Assembly: GCA_000961805.1 (NCBI GenBank)
Contig: LADV01000291.1
Coordinates: 1-6,517, forward strand
DNA from: Peptococcaceae bacterium BRH_c23
GTDB taxonomy: Bacteria > Bacillota_B > Desulfitobacteriia > Desulfitobacteriales > Desulfitobacteriaceae
Direction of reading: 5' to 3'
Length of the DNA stretch: 6,517 nucleotides
Numbering within the stretch: the first letter of the stretch is position 1; every line of letters starts with the position of its first letter. The position numbers were made by a program, and so were the translations under genes. Of this stretch, positions 1-6,517 are shown piece after piece. The notes beneath the pieces were generated by a model. That model was not told the DNA's origin and searched no databases. It saw only the letters and a list, made by a program, of their open reading frames with translations.

Positions 1-2385
1 AACAAAATTACCCATCTTCATGATTTTTCTGATAAGTTTTTGCCAAAATGCACTCTCGGGCAACTAATAAGCCGCTACATGGTACTTGTGGTAAGTGAGC
101 AGAAATTGATAATTATGCGTCCATATCAGATATATGCGGTTAAGGCCATCATGAATTGTATTGAGCAAAACCGTGGAAACGGCTATATTTGGCATACCAC
201 CGGAAGCGGAAAAACTCTTACATCTTTTAAGACATCAACGCTTTTAAAAGACAATCCAAACATTGAAAAATGCCTTTTTGTCGTTGACCGAAAAGACCTC
301 GACAAACAAACCAGGGAAGAATTCAACAAGTTCCAAGAAGGCTGCGTTGAAGAGAATACCAACACAGAAAGTTTAGTTAAACGGCTTACTTCGGATGATT
401 ATCGTGACAAAGTTATTGTTACCACAATTCAAAAGCTTGGGCTCGCTCTTGATGAAGATAGCAAGCGCAACCAAGAGAAGAAGAAAAGGGGCGAACCTAC
501 CTACAAAGACCGCTTGGCAAAGCTCAGCAACAAACGTATCGCCATAATTTTTGACGAATGCCATCGCTCACAGTTTGGCGACAACCATGAAGCAATTAAA
601 AACTTTTTCCCAAAAGCACAGCTTTTTGGCTTTACAGGAACACCAATATTTGAAGAAAATGCAACCTATAAAAAAAACGATGGCACGATTGGTTCTTATA
701 TCACAACAAAAGATGTTTTTGAAAAAGAGCTGCATCCCTATACCATAACGAATGCTATTGATGATGGGAATGTGCTTCGTTTTCACATCGATTATTTTAA
801 GCCGGAGGATGTCAAAAAAGCAGCAAAAGCTTCTGACACTGAAAGTAAAAAAGCGATAGCCGAAGCAATACTATCAAAACACGATGCCGCTACCAATGGT
901 AGGCGATACAATGCAATTTTTGCCACTGCTTCTATCAACGATGCAATAGCATACTCTGAGCTCTTCAAGTCGTTACAAGAGGAACGCAAAAACAATGAGG
1001 GGGAAAGCTTCAAACCGCTAAATATTGCATGTGTTTTCTCTCCGCCGTCTGAAGGAAACAAAGATGTTAAGCAACTTCAAGAAGACCTACAGCAAGAAAA
1101 GGCCGATAATGAACAAGAGCCCGATAAGAAAAAGGCTGCACTTAAAAGCATCATTGATGACTATAACTTGCAGTACGGCACAAATCACAGCATAAGCGAA
1201 TTCGATTTATACTATCAAGATGTGCAAAAACGCATCAAAGACCAAAAGTACCCGAATTCCGATTTTCCTCATAAAAACAAAATTGATGTAACCATTGTTG
1301 TGGATATGCTATTGACAGGATTTGATTCCAAGTATCTAAATACCTTGTATGTTGATAAAAACGTAAAGCAACATGGCTTAATCCAGGCTTTTTCAAGAAC
1401 GAACCGTGTTCTAAACGACACAAAGCCTTATGGAAACATTCTTGACTTTAGAGGGCAAGAAAAGGATGTAGATGAAGCGATTGCACTGTTCTCCGGAAAA
1501 GGAAACAGTAGCAGAGCAAAAGAAATTTGGCTTGTTGATCCAGCTCCTGTTGTGGTTGAGAAGCTGGATAAGGCGGTTGCCGCGCTTGAAAATTTTATGA
1601 AATCACAGGGGCTAGAATGCAAGCCAGAGCAAGTAAGCAACCTTAAGGGTGATACCGCACGAGGTGAATTTATCAATAAATTTAAGGAAGTGCAGCGCCT
1701 TAAAACACAGCTTGACCAATATACAGATATAAAAGAAGAACAAGCGGTAAAAATCGAGGAATTATTGCCGGAAGATACTCTGCGTGCGTTCCGTGGTGTC
1801 TACATTGAAACAGCTCAAATGTTAAAAGCGCGGCAGGGCAAGGATATTAAGGATAAAGACCCGGTGATTGAACAGCTCGATTTTGAGTTTGTTCTGTTTT
1901 CCTCTGCCATAATCGATTATGACTATATCATGTCGCTGATTTCGCGGTACACGCAACCGGATATACCTAAAAAAGAAAAAATGAGCCGTGAGCAGCTCAT
2001 TAGTTTGCTTTGTTCAAATTCAAATATGCTGGAAGAGCGTGAAGATATTATTGCTTATATCAGTACGCTGGAAGCCGGAAAAGGGTTGGACGAAAAGGAA
2101 ATAAAAGCCGGATACCAAAAATTCAAGGCGGAAAAAGCAGCCAAAGAAATGGAATCAATTGCAAACAAACACGGCATAGAGCCTGTATCACTACAAGCCT
2201 TTGTAGATAAAATTATGGAGCGCATGATTTTTGACGGTGAAAAGCTCAGTGACTTATTTGAGCCGCTGGAGCTTGGCTGGAGAGACCGGACTAAGAAAGA
2301 ACTTGAGCTGATGGATGATTTAATTCCGTTACTGAAAAAGCTTGCAAGTGGACGTACGATTGTGGGGTTGAATGCGTATGAATAA
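1..2385 (+). CDS. hsdR: Type I restriction enzyme R subunit (HsdR), 5'-truncated by window edge
   Basis: This is the motor and C-terminal part of a Type I restriction endonuclease R subunit, which uses ATP to translocate DNA into the HsdM/HsdS complex before cutting it. The frame is open from the first base and gives 794 residues. A TTG at 40 is not a credible start, because family-like sequence continues upstream of it and R subunits are usually about 1000 residues. The N-terminal PD-(D/E)xK nuclease domain is therefore outside the window. Counting from the first codon, superfamily 2 helicase motifs appear in order: RPYQ (40-43), Walker A TTGSGKT (66-72), DECH box (185-188), GFTGTP (210-215), LTGFDS (438-443) and QAFSRTNR (462-469). 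A lysine- and glutamate-rich helical region follows, then the C-terminal domain that docks on the methyltransferase and ends near IVGLNAYE. The overall pattern resembles the EcoR124I-type family. The reading frame has no disruption. It ends within or just before the hsdS start. Confidence 0.95.
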   Translation, partial: NKITHLHDFSDKFLPKCTLGQLISRYMVLVVSEQKLIIMRPYQIYAVKAIMNCIEQNRGNGYIWHTTGSGKTLTSFKTSTLLKDNPNIEKCLFVVDRKDLDKQTREEFNKFQEGCVEENTNTESLVKRLTSDDYRDKVIVTTIQKLGLALDEDSKRNQEKKKRGEPTYKDRLAKLSNKRIAIIFDECHRSQFGDNHEAIKNFFPKAQLFGFTGTPIFEENATYKKNDGTIGSYITTKDVFEKELHPYTITNAIDDGNVLRFHIDYFKPEDVKKAAKASDTESKKAIAEAILSKHDAATNGRRYNAIFATASINDAIAYSELFKSLQEERKNNEGESFKPLNIACVFSPPSEGNKDVKQLQEDLQQEKADNEQEPDKKKAALKSIIDDYNLQYGTNHSISEFDLYYQDVQKRIKDQKYPNSDFPHKNKIDVTIVVDMLLTGFDSKYLNTLYVDKNVKQHGLIQAFSRTNRVLNDTKPYGNILDFRGQEKDVDEAIALFSGKGNSSRAKEIWLVDPAPVVVEKLDKAVAALENFMKSQGLECKPEQVSNLKGDTARGEFINKFKEVQRLKTQLDQYTDIKEEQAVKIEELLPEDTLRAFRGVYIETAQMLKARQGKDIKDKDPVIEQLDFEFVLFSSAIIDYDYIMSLISRYTQPDIPKKEKMSREQLISLLCSNSNMLEEREDIIAYISTLEAGKGLDEKEIKAGYQKFKAEKAAKEMESIANKHGIEPVSLQAFVDKIMERMIFDGEKLSDLFEPLELGWRDRTKKELELMDDLIPLLKKLASGRTIVGLNAYE

Positions 2386-3577
2386 GAAGGATAAAATGGC
2401 TTTGGTACCGAAACTAAGATTTCCAGAATTTAAAAACAACGGCGCAATTAACCTTGAAAAAGGAAATGTAATATTTGAATCAATCAGTAATAAAAATCAT
2501 AACTCTGATCTTCCTGTTCTCGCTATAACACAGGAATATGGGGCAATTCCAAGAGATCAGATTAATTACAATGTGTCGGTAACGGATAAGAGTCTTGAAA
2601 GTTACAAGGTTGTTGAAATAGGGGACTTTATCATTAGCTTAAGGTCTTTTCAAGGCGGTATAGAATATTCTTTATATCATGGCATTTGCAGTCCGGCTTA
2701 TATTATTTTACGCAAAAAAGCTCCAATAGTGGAAGAATACTATAAGTATTATTTTAAAACAAATAAGTATATTCAAGACCTAAACAAAGACTTAGAAGGC
2801 ATAAGAGATGGTAAGATGGTGAGCTATAGTCAATTTTCATCAATACTATTACCTAAACCAGACAATGACGAACAACAAAAAATTGCCGATTGCCTGTCCT
2901 CCCTTGATGACCTTATTACCGCAGAAAATGAAAAGCTTGAGGCTCTCAAGGCTTACAAAAAAGGCTTAATGCAGAAGCTGTTCCCCGCCGAGGGCGAAAC
3001 TGTTCCCGAATGGAGATTTCCAGAGTTTAGGGATAGCGGGGGGTGGGACACCTCTGTTTTAAAGGATTTTGCAAAGGTTACTACTGGTAATAAAGATACA
3101 CGAAACAAAATTCATGACGGTAAATACCCTTTTTTTGTGAGATCTCAAACGGTTGAGAGGATCAACTCATATTCGTTTGACTGCGAAGCAATATTGACTT
3201 CTGGTGACGGCGTAGGTGTGGGAAAAAATTACCATTATATCTTTGGTAAATTTGACTTTCACCAAAGAGTTTATTGTATATATGATTTTGATAAAACAGT
3301 TTCAGGTAGGTTTGTTTTTCAATATATTTTGGAGCATTTTAGCAAAAGAGTAATGCAATTAAGTGCGAAAAATTCAGTTGATTCGGTAAGAATGTCAATG
3401 ATTACAGAAATGCCAATTATGTTACCAAGCATTGAAGAACAGAAAAAAATTGCCGAGTGCCTATTCGGTTTAGATGACATCATAAAAGCGCAAGCACAAA
3501 AAGTTGAAATTTTAAGCATTCATAAAAAAGGCTTAATGCAAGGGCTATTTCCCTCTATTAAGGAGGTGGGAGAATGA
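2372..3577 (+). CDS. hsdS: Type I restriction-modification specificity subunit (HsdS)
   Basis: HsdS chooses the bipartite DNA target for both methylation and restriction, and scaffolds two HsdM and up to two HsdR subunits. The 401-residue product shows the standard two-fold arrangement. An RFPEF motif (16-20) leads into target-recognition domain 1 (about 22-165). The helical conserved region follows, with EQQKIADCL (167-175) and KKGLMQ (196-201). A second RFPEF (215-219) then leads into recognition domain 2 (about 222-352), followed by EQKKIAECL (356-364) and KKGLMQ (385-390). The two recognition domains do not look alike, as expected for an asymmetric target; the target itself cannot be read from sequence. 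Three in-frame ATGs compete: 2372, 2378 (ATGAATAA, overlapping the hsdR stop) and 2396 (10 bases after hsdR, behind AGAAGG). The longest is given; 2378 and 2396 are equally plausible. The length is normal and there is no frameshift. Confidence 0.95.
   Translation: MRMNKKDKMALVPKLRFPEFKNNGAINLEKGNVIFESISNKNHNSDLPVLAITQEYGAIPRDQINYNVSVTDKSLESYKVVEIGDFIISLRSFQGGIEYSLYHGICSPAYIILRKKAPIVEEYYKYYFKTNKYIQDLNKDLEGIRDGKMVSYSQFSSILLPKPDNDEQQKIADCLSSLDDLITAENEKLEALKAYKKGLMQKLFPAEGETVPEWRFPEFRDSGGWDTSVLKDFAKVTTGNKDTRNKIHDGKYPFFVRSQTVERINSYSFDCEAILTSGDGVGVGKNYHYIFGKFDFHQRVYCIYDFDKTVSGRFVFQYILEHFSKRVMQLSAKNSVDSVRMSMITEMPIMLPSIEEQKKIAECLFGLDDIIKAQAQKVEILSIHKKGLMQGLFPSIKEVGE
2385..2390 (+). promoter_or_regulatory. 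Shine-Dalgarno candidate for the third hsdS start
   Basis: AGAAGG lies five bases before the ATG at 2396. It is the best ribosome binding site near the hsdS start. It supports initiation at 2396 (product beginning MALVPKLRF) over the ATGs at 2372 and 2378, which have only a GGGG run (2364-2367) upstream. The site overlaps the last base of the hsdR stop codon, so ribosomes finishing hsdR could reinitiate here. Confidence 0.5.
2417..2432 (+). repeat. HsdS direct repeat A, copy 1 (before recognition domain 1)
   Basis: A 16-base segment encoding the start of RFPEF(K) matches 3014-3029 at 15 of 16 positions. It marks the entry to the first recognition domain. It reflects the ancient duplication within HsdS and is a possible site for recombination between the halves; the offset between copies (597 bases) is a multiple of three. 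Confidence 0.7.
2870..2895 (+). repeat. HsdS direct repeat B, copy 1 (after recognition domain 1)
   Basis: This 26-base segment encodes most of EQQKIADCL at the start of the first conserved helical region. It matches 3437-3462 at 23 of 26 positions by eye. The copies are 567 bases apart, a multiple of three. Confidence 0.7.
2957..2973 (+). repeat. HsdS direct repeat C, copy 1
   Basis: A 17-base segment encoding KKGLM plus two bases of the next Gln codon, at the end of the first conserved region. It is identical to 3524-3540. It shares the 567-base offset of repeat B, so B and C belong to one duplicated conserved-region unit. Confidence 0.75.
3014..3029 (+). repeat. HsdS direct repeat A, copy 2 (before recognition domain 2)
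   Basis: This is the second copy of the 16-base repeat that begins at 2417, with one mismatch. It encodes the second RFPEF motif at residues 215-219, at the entry to recognition domain 2. Confidence 0.7.
3437..3462 (+). repeat. HsdS direct repeat B, copy 2 (after recognition domain 2)
   Basis: This is the partner of the segment at 2870-2895 and encodes most of EQKKIAECL at the start of the second conserved helical region. The match is 23 of 26 bases, well above what the flanking recognition domains show. Confidence 0.7.
3524..3540 (+). repeat. HsdS direct repeat C, copy 2
   Basis: An exact 17-base copy of 2957-2973 near the 3' end of hsdS, encoding the second KKGLM motif. It lies about 20 bases before the prrC Shine-Dalgarno site. 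Confidence 0.75.
3561..3568 (+). promoter_or_regulatory. Shine-Dalgarno for prrC
   Basis: AGGAGGTG is complementary to the 16S rRNA 3' end and sits inside the hsdS coding end, seven bases (counted from AGGAGG) before the prrC ATG at 3574. Together with the ATGA stop/start overlap it fixes the prrC start and suggests coupled translation from hsdS. This would keep nuclease synthesis tied to its presumed silencing complex. Confidence 0.85.
3561..3577 (+). repeat. Junction repeat at hsdS-prrC boundary
   Basis: The 17-base translation-start cassette AGGAGG-N4-AGAATGA at the hsdS/prrC overlap matches the prrC/hsdM overlap at 4874-4890 in 14 of 17 positions. It holds the Shine-Dalgarno site, the spacer, and the overlapping start and stop codons. 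It may be functional convergence or a trace of how prrC was inserted. Confidence 0.55.
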
Positions 3578-4890
3578 GTTATAATATTCCTTCTAAAATA
3601 GAAAAAGTAACCTTTAAGACGATGATTCTTAAGAAATTGAACAATGACAAATTCAGCCACCACAAAAAATTGTTTAGCGATAATTATAAGTGCCCCAGAA
3701 ATTCGGAAGAATATACTTTAAGAGAAAATTTATCTGATGCCTTGCTTGCAAAATTGGACTTTGTACTTAAAAGGATAGGATATAATCAATTTGATGCAAT
3801 TAAAGATATTGCCAAATATTTCAGGATTCTGTTAGATGAAAAAAAGTACATTGTACTATTTGCATATAACGGTACAGGTAAGACGAGGCTTTCCGTAGAG
3901 TTTAAATCATTGGGTCAACAATTAATTGATGATACCGGAGAAAAAACAGCTGATACATTATACTATAATGCATTTACTGAAGATCTTTTTAATTGGGATA
4001 ATGATTTAGATAATGATACTGAACGCGTATTAAAGTTAAATAGTAACTCCAGGTTCTTTTCGGGGCTTGAAGACTTAGAAATGGAAAGCAGAATTCGACC
4101 TTTCTTGCATAGATACGCCGATTTTGATTTTGATATTAAGTATGAGGAATCAGGAATCATTTTTTTCAGAGATGTATTAATTTCTGGAACTACTCAGAGG
4201 ATTGATAACATAAAGATATCTCGTGGCGAAGAGAACATCTTTATTTGGTGCTTCTTTCTTGCTATTGTTCAGTTGGTTGTAGATAAAGCGGAATCGTATA
4301 ATTGGGTAAAGTATATCTATGTCGATGACCCAATTTCTTCTTTGGATGATAATAATGTTATTGCCGTTGCAAGTCATTTGGCACAATTAATGAGTGGTAA
4401 TGATATTAAAGTAATTGTTTCATCACATCATACATTGTTTTTTAATGTTTTATGTAATGAAATTAATAAAGCAGAACAATTATTTTTACAGAAAAACGCC
4501 AAGAGTGGTACCTATATACTTAAAGACACCACAAAAACACCTTTCTTTCATCATGTTGCATTATTAAAGGAGTTGAAAAAAGCGTCTGATTCAGATGAAC
4601 TATATACATATCACTTTAATATTCTTAGAAATATATTAGAAAAGACAGCATCTTTTCATGGTTTTGCACACTTCTCGTCTTGTATAAGAAAGGGAGTGGA
4701 CGAGGATGAACCTGTCTATACAAGACTAGTAAATCTTTTGAGCCATGGTAACTATTCTTTATTCGACCCTAAAGAAATGGTTGAAGAAAACAAAGAACAC
4801 TTTAAAAACATACTAAATAATTTTTTAGATGATTATAATTTTAATAAAAAACTATTTGAAGACGGTCAAGTTCAGGAGGAGCAAGAATGA
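3574..4890 (+). CDS. prrC: PrrC-like anticodon nuclease (ABC-ATPase plus C-terminal RNase domain)
   Basis: This is a probable tRNA-cutting suicide nuclease kept inactive by the neighbouring Type I complex, by analogy with E. coli PrrC. Visible ATPase parts are Walker A AYNGTGKT (97-104), the segment YYNAFTEDLFNWD (130-142), an ABC-signature-like ISRGEEN (215-221), Walker B with D-loop YVDDPISSLDD (249-259) and an H-loop SSHH (283-286). In the C-terminal domain Arg352, Glu356 and His391 match the order and approximate spacing of the PrrC catalytic triad (Arg320, Glu324, His356 as I recall). An Asp318 lies 34 residues before the Arg, much as PrrC Asp287, implicated in wobble-base recognition, lies 33 before its Arg. 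There is no long coiled coil or CxxC zinc hook, which argues against RloC. At 438 residues it is somewhat longer than E. coli PrrC (about 396), and it has about 95 residues before Walker A that I do not recognise. The start overlaps the hsdS stop (ATGA) behind AGGAGG. The gene is clearly AT-richer than hsdR or hsdM. The tRNA target is unknown. The fallback call is a generic AAA_13-like ATPase. Confidence 0.83.
   Translation: MSYNIPSKIEKVTFKTMILKKLNNDKFSHHKKLFSDNYKCPRNSEEYTLRENLSDALLAKLDFVLKRIGYNQFDAIKDIAKYFRILLDEKKYIVLFAYNGTGKTRLSVEFKSLGQQLIDDTGEKTADTLYYNAFTEDLFNWDNDLDNDTERVLKLNSNSRFFSGLEDLEMESRIRPFLHRYADFDFDIKYEESGIIFFRDVLISGTTQRIDNIKISRGEENIFIWCFFLAIVQLVVDKAESYNWVKYIYVDDPISSLDDNNVIAVASHLAQLMSGNDIKVIVSSHHTLFFNVLCNEINKAEQLFLQKNAKSGTYILKDTTKTPFFHHVALLKELKKASDSDELYTYHFNILRNILEKTASFHGFAHFSSCIRKGVDEDEPVYTRLVNLLSHGNYSLFDPKEMVEENKEHFKNILNNFLDDYNFNKKLFEDGQVQEEQE
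4874..4879 (+). promoter_or_regulatory. Shine-Dalgarno for hsdM
   Basis: A perfect AGGAGG lies in the end of prrC, seven bases before the hsdM ATG at 4887, which overlaps the prrC TGA as ATGA. It fixes the hsdM start and indicates translational coupling from prrC to hsdM. Confidence 0.85.
4874..4890 (+). repeat. Junction repeat at prrC-hsdM boundary
   Basis: This is the second copy of the AGGAGG-N4-AGAATGA cassette, matching 3561-3577 at 14 of 17 positions; the differences are all in the four-base spacer. Together the copies bracket the prrC gene exactly. Confidence 0.55.
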
Positions 4891-6517
4891 ACGATACACA
4901 ACAAAAACAATTAGGCGCAACGCTTTGGGGCATTGCTGACAAATTACGTGGAGCCATGAATGCCGATGACTTCCGTGATTATATGCTGTCTTTCCTATTC
5001 TTGCGCTATCTTTCGGATAATTATGAGGAAGCAGCAAAAAAAGAACTTGGCAGTGATTATTTGCACTGTGAAGAGGAAATTAAAAGAATCTCTATTGCTG
5101 ACAAGAGATATGAGACAATTAGCTCGTTGAAAGAACAGATAACGAATTATTTCAGCAAACAGCAATTAGAAGAAAACGCAAAGAAGATGCTGATTGGCGA
5201 GCATCATGAATTGTTAGATAGTACAAAGTTAACCCCGCTTGTGGTTTGGTATAACGATAATTTAGATCAAGTGGCTACGTTTGAAAAACAAATGCGCCGT
5301 AAAGTTCATTTTGTAATTAAGCCACACTACCTCTGGAGCAATATATATGAGTTGGCCCGCACACAAAGCAAGCATCTTTTGAAAACCTTGCAAGCAGGTT
5401 TTAAGTATATAGAAAATGAATCCTTTAATAGTACATTTCGTGGTTTATTTTCCGAGGTTAATCTTGACTCTGATAAACTTGGGAAAAATTATGAATTGCG
5501 CAATACAATGCTGTGCTCAATTATAACTGAAATTGCCGAGGGGCTTTCCGAATTCCCTAACGAAAGTGATATCTTAGGCGATGCCTATGAATACTTAATA
5601 GGGCAGTTTGCAGCGGGCTCAGGCAAAAAAGCGGGAGAGTTCTATACTCCCCAGCAGATTTCAACCATTCTTTCTCGTATAGTCACACTTGACAGCCAAG
5701 ACCCAAGCACAGGCAAAAAGAAGCAGCTTAAAAACGTGCTTGACTTTGCGTGTGGCTCCGGCTCGCTCCTTATCAACGTTAGAAAGCAGCTTGGCGCTAA
5801 CAGTATCGGTCAGATATACGGACAGGAAAAGAACATAACAACTTACAACCTTGCTCGTATGAATATGCTTCTTCATGGGCTTAAAGATTCAGAATTTCAA
5901 ATATTCCACGGAGATTCACTGCTAAACGACTGGGATATTCTAAACCAAATGAACCCGGCAAAAAAGTTGGAATGTGATGCAGTAGTAGCCAATCCGCCTT
6001 TCAGCTACCGTTGGGAGCCTAACGACACTCTGGCAGAAGACTTTCGCTTTAAAAGCTATGGGCTCGCGCCAAAATCAGCAGCCGACTTTGCCTTTTTGCT
6101 GCATGGTTTCCACTTTTTAAGCGATGAGGGCTCTATGGCGATCATATTGCCACATGGTGTTTTATTCCGTGGGGGTGCCGAGGAGAAAATTCGCACTAAA
6201 TTGCTCAAAGATGGAAACATCGATACTATCATTGGTCTGCCAGCCAACCTCTTTTTCTCTACTGGCATTCCAGTTTGTATTCTTGTGCTCAAAAAGTGTA
6301 AGAAATTTGATGATGTGCTGTTCATTAATGCAAGCGAGTATTTCGACAGAGGGAAACGTCAAAATGTTCTTTCGACGGAACATATCGATAAAATAGTTGA
6401 GACATACCAATATCGCAAAGAAGATGACAAAAAATACTCACGCCGTGTCTCCATGGAAGAAATTAAAAAGAGCGGATACAATCTGAATATATCAAGATAT
6501 GTGAGCACAGCAGCAGC
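4887..6517 (+). CDS. hsdM: Type I DNA methyltransferase subunit (HsdM), 3' end beyond window
   Basis: HsdM is the N6-adenine methyltransferase subunit that, with HsdS, methylates the host target using S-adenosylmethionine, and it is also part of the restriction complex. The frame runs open from ATG at 4887 to the window end (543 complete codons, no stop). An N-terminal helical domain (about 1-180) starts MNDTQQKQLGATLWGIADKL. It contains the DYMLSFLFLRYLSD segment (about 31-44) typical of HsdM N-domains. GEFYTP (250-255) marks the entry to the catalytic domain. Motif I FACGSGS (287-293) binds the methyl donor and motif IV NPPF (369-372) is the adenine-methylating active site. The final NLNISRYVSTA segment is usually near the C-terminus, so probably only a few tens of residues are missing. 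The start overlaps the prrC stop by ATGA behind a perfect AGGAGG. Lying last in the operon, after the nuclease genes, is a notable order. No frameshift or lost catalytic residue is visible. Confidence 0.95.
   Translation, partial: MNDTQQKQLGATLWGIADKLRGAMNADDFRDYMLSFLFLRYLSDNYEEAAKKELGSDYLHCEEEIKRISIADKRYETISSLKEQITNYFSKQQLEENAKKMLIGEHHELLDSTKLTPLVVWYNDNLDQVATFEKQMRRKVHFVIKPHYLWSNIYELARTQSKHLLKTLQAGFKYIENESFNSTFRGLFSEVNLDSDKLGKNYELRNTMLCSIITEIAEGLSEFPNESDILGDAYEYLIGQFAAGSGKKAGEFYTPQQISTILSRIVTLDSQDPSTGKKKQLKNVLDFACGSGSLLINVRKQLGANSIGQIYGQEKNITTYNLARMNMLLHGLKDSEFQIFHGDSLLNDWDILNQMNPAKKLECDAVVANPPFSYRWEPNDTLAEDFRFKSYGLAPKSAADFAFLLHGFHFLSDEGSMAIILPHGVLFRGGAEEKIRTKLLKDGNIDTIIGLPANLFFSTGIPVCILVLKKCKKFDDVLFINASEYFDRGKRQNVLSTEHIDKIVETYQYRKEDDKKYSRRVSMEEIKKSGYNLNISRYVSTAA

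Noticed and set aside
40..42. TTG at 40 as the real start of hsdR
   Set aside because: The frame is open to the window edge with plausible family sequence upstream, no Shine-Dalgarno precedes it, and the nuclease domain would be missing.
2957..2963. AAAAAAG in hsdS (again at 3524) as a ribosomal frameshift signal
   Set aside because: In the hsdS frame it reads AAA AAA GGC, within a conserved KKG motif, and the gene is full length without frameshifting. I see no downstream stimulatory structure.
3038..3043. Run of six G in hsdS at the boundary before recognition domain 2, a possible phase-variation tract
   Set aside because: Six bases is short for slipped-strand switching, the gene is intact through it, and one sequence cannot show variability.
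3574..4890. RloC instead of PrrC
   Set aside because: RloC proteins are much longer and carry a coiled-coil zinc hook with CxxC. This product is 438 residues with no CxxC and is set inside an hsd operon as prrC is.
6056..6410. Open frames on both strands inside hsdM
   Set aside because: They overlap well-conserved hsdM coding sequence, lack good ribosome binding sites and resemble no protein I know; they are shadow frames.

Overview
The window is filled by a Type I restriction-modification operon read entirely on the + strand. It carries an embedded anticodon-nuclease gene. The order is hsdR (5' end outside the window), hsdS, a prrC-like gene, then hsdM (3' end outside the window). Nothing is coded on the opposite strand that I can support, there is no intergenic space longer than about 10 bases, and I see no tRNA, rRNA, CRISPR array, insertion sequence or terminator.

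Organism: the DNA is AT-rich (roughly 35-45% GC by eye in the hsdR and hsdM genes, lower in prrC and the HsdS recognition domains). Two of the genes are preceded by perfect AGGAGG Shine-Dalgarno sites. This suits a low-GC Bacillota (Clostridia-like) host or a mobile segment adapted to one. The assignment is a weak inference, because hsd operons move between phyla.

Layout: 1-2385 encodes the helicase/translocase motor and C-terminal assembly part of HsdR. The nuclease domain would lie upstream of the window. At 2372-3577 lies a full-length HsdS with two target-recognition domains, each followed by a copy of the conserved helical spacer. At 3574-4890 lies a 438-residue ABC-type ATPase with a C-terminal Arg-x3-Glu...His triad spaced almost as in the E. 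coli PrrC anticodon nuclease. From 4887 to the window end is HsdM, nearly complete. Both the hsdS-prrC and prrC-hsdM junctions are ATGA overlaps behind AGGAGG, so the last three genes are probably translationally coupled.

How the genes work together: HsdM and HsdS form the sequence-specific N6-adenine methyltransferase, and adding HsdR gives the ATP-driven translocating restriction enzyme. PrrC-type proteins are known to be held silent by the associated Type I complex. They are released when a phage disables restriction, and then cut a tRNA anticodon loop (tRNA-Lys in E. coli) to stop phage translation. The operon therefore looks like a two-layer phage defence: DNA restriction backed by an RNA-cutting response to anti-restriction.

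The family itself is known. The aspects worth a second look are the R-S-prrC-M gene order, the near-duplicate junction sequences flanking prrC, its long N-terminal region and its markedly AT-rich composition.
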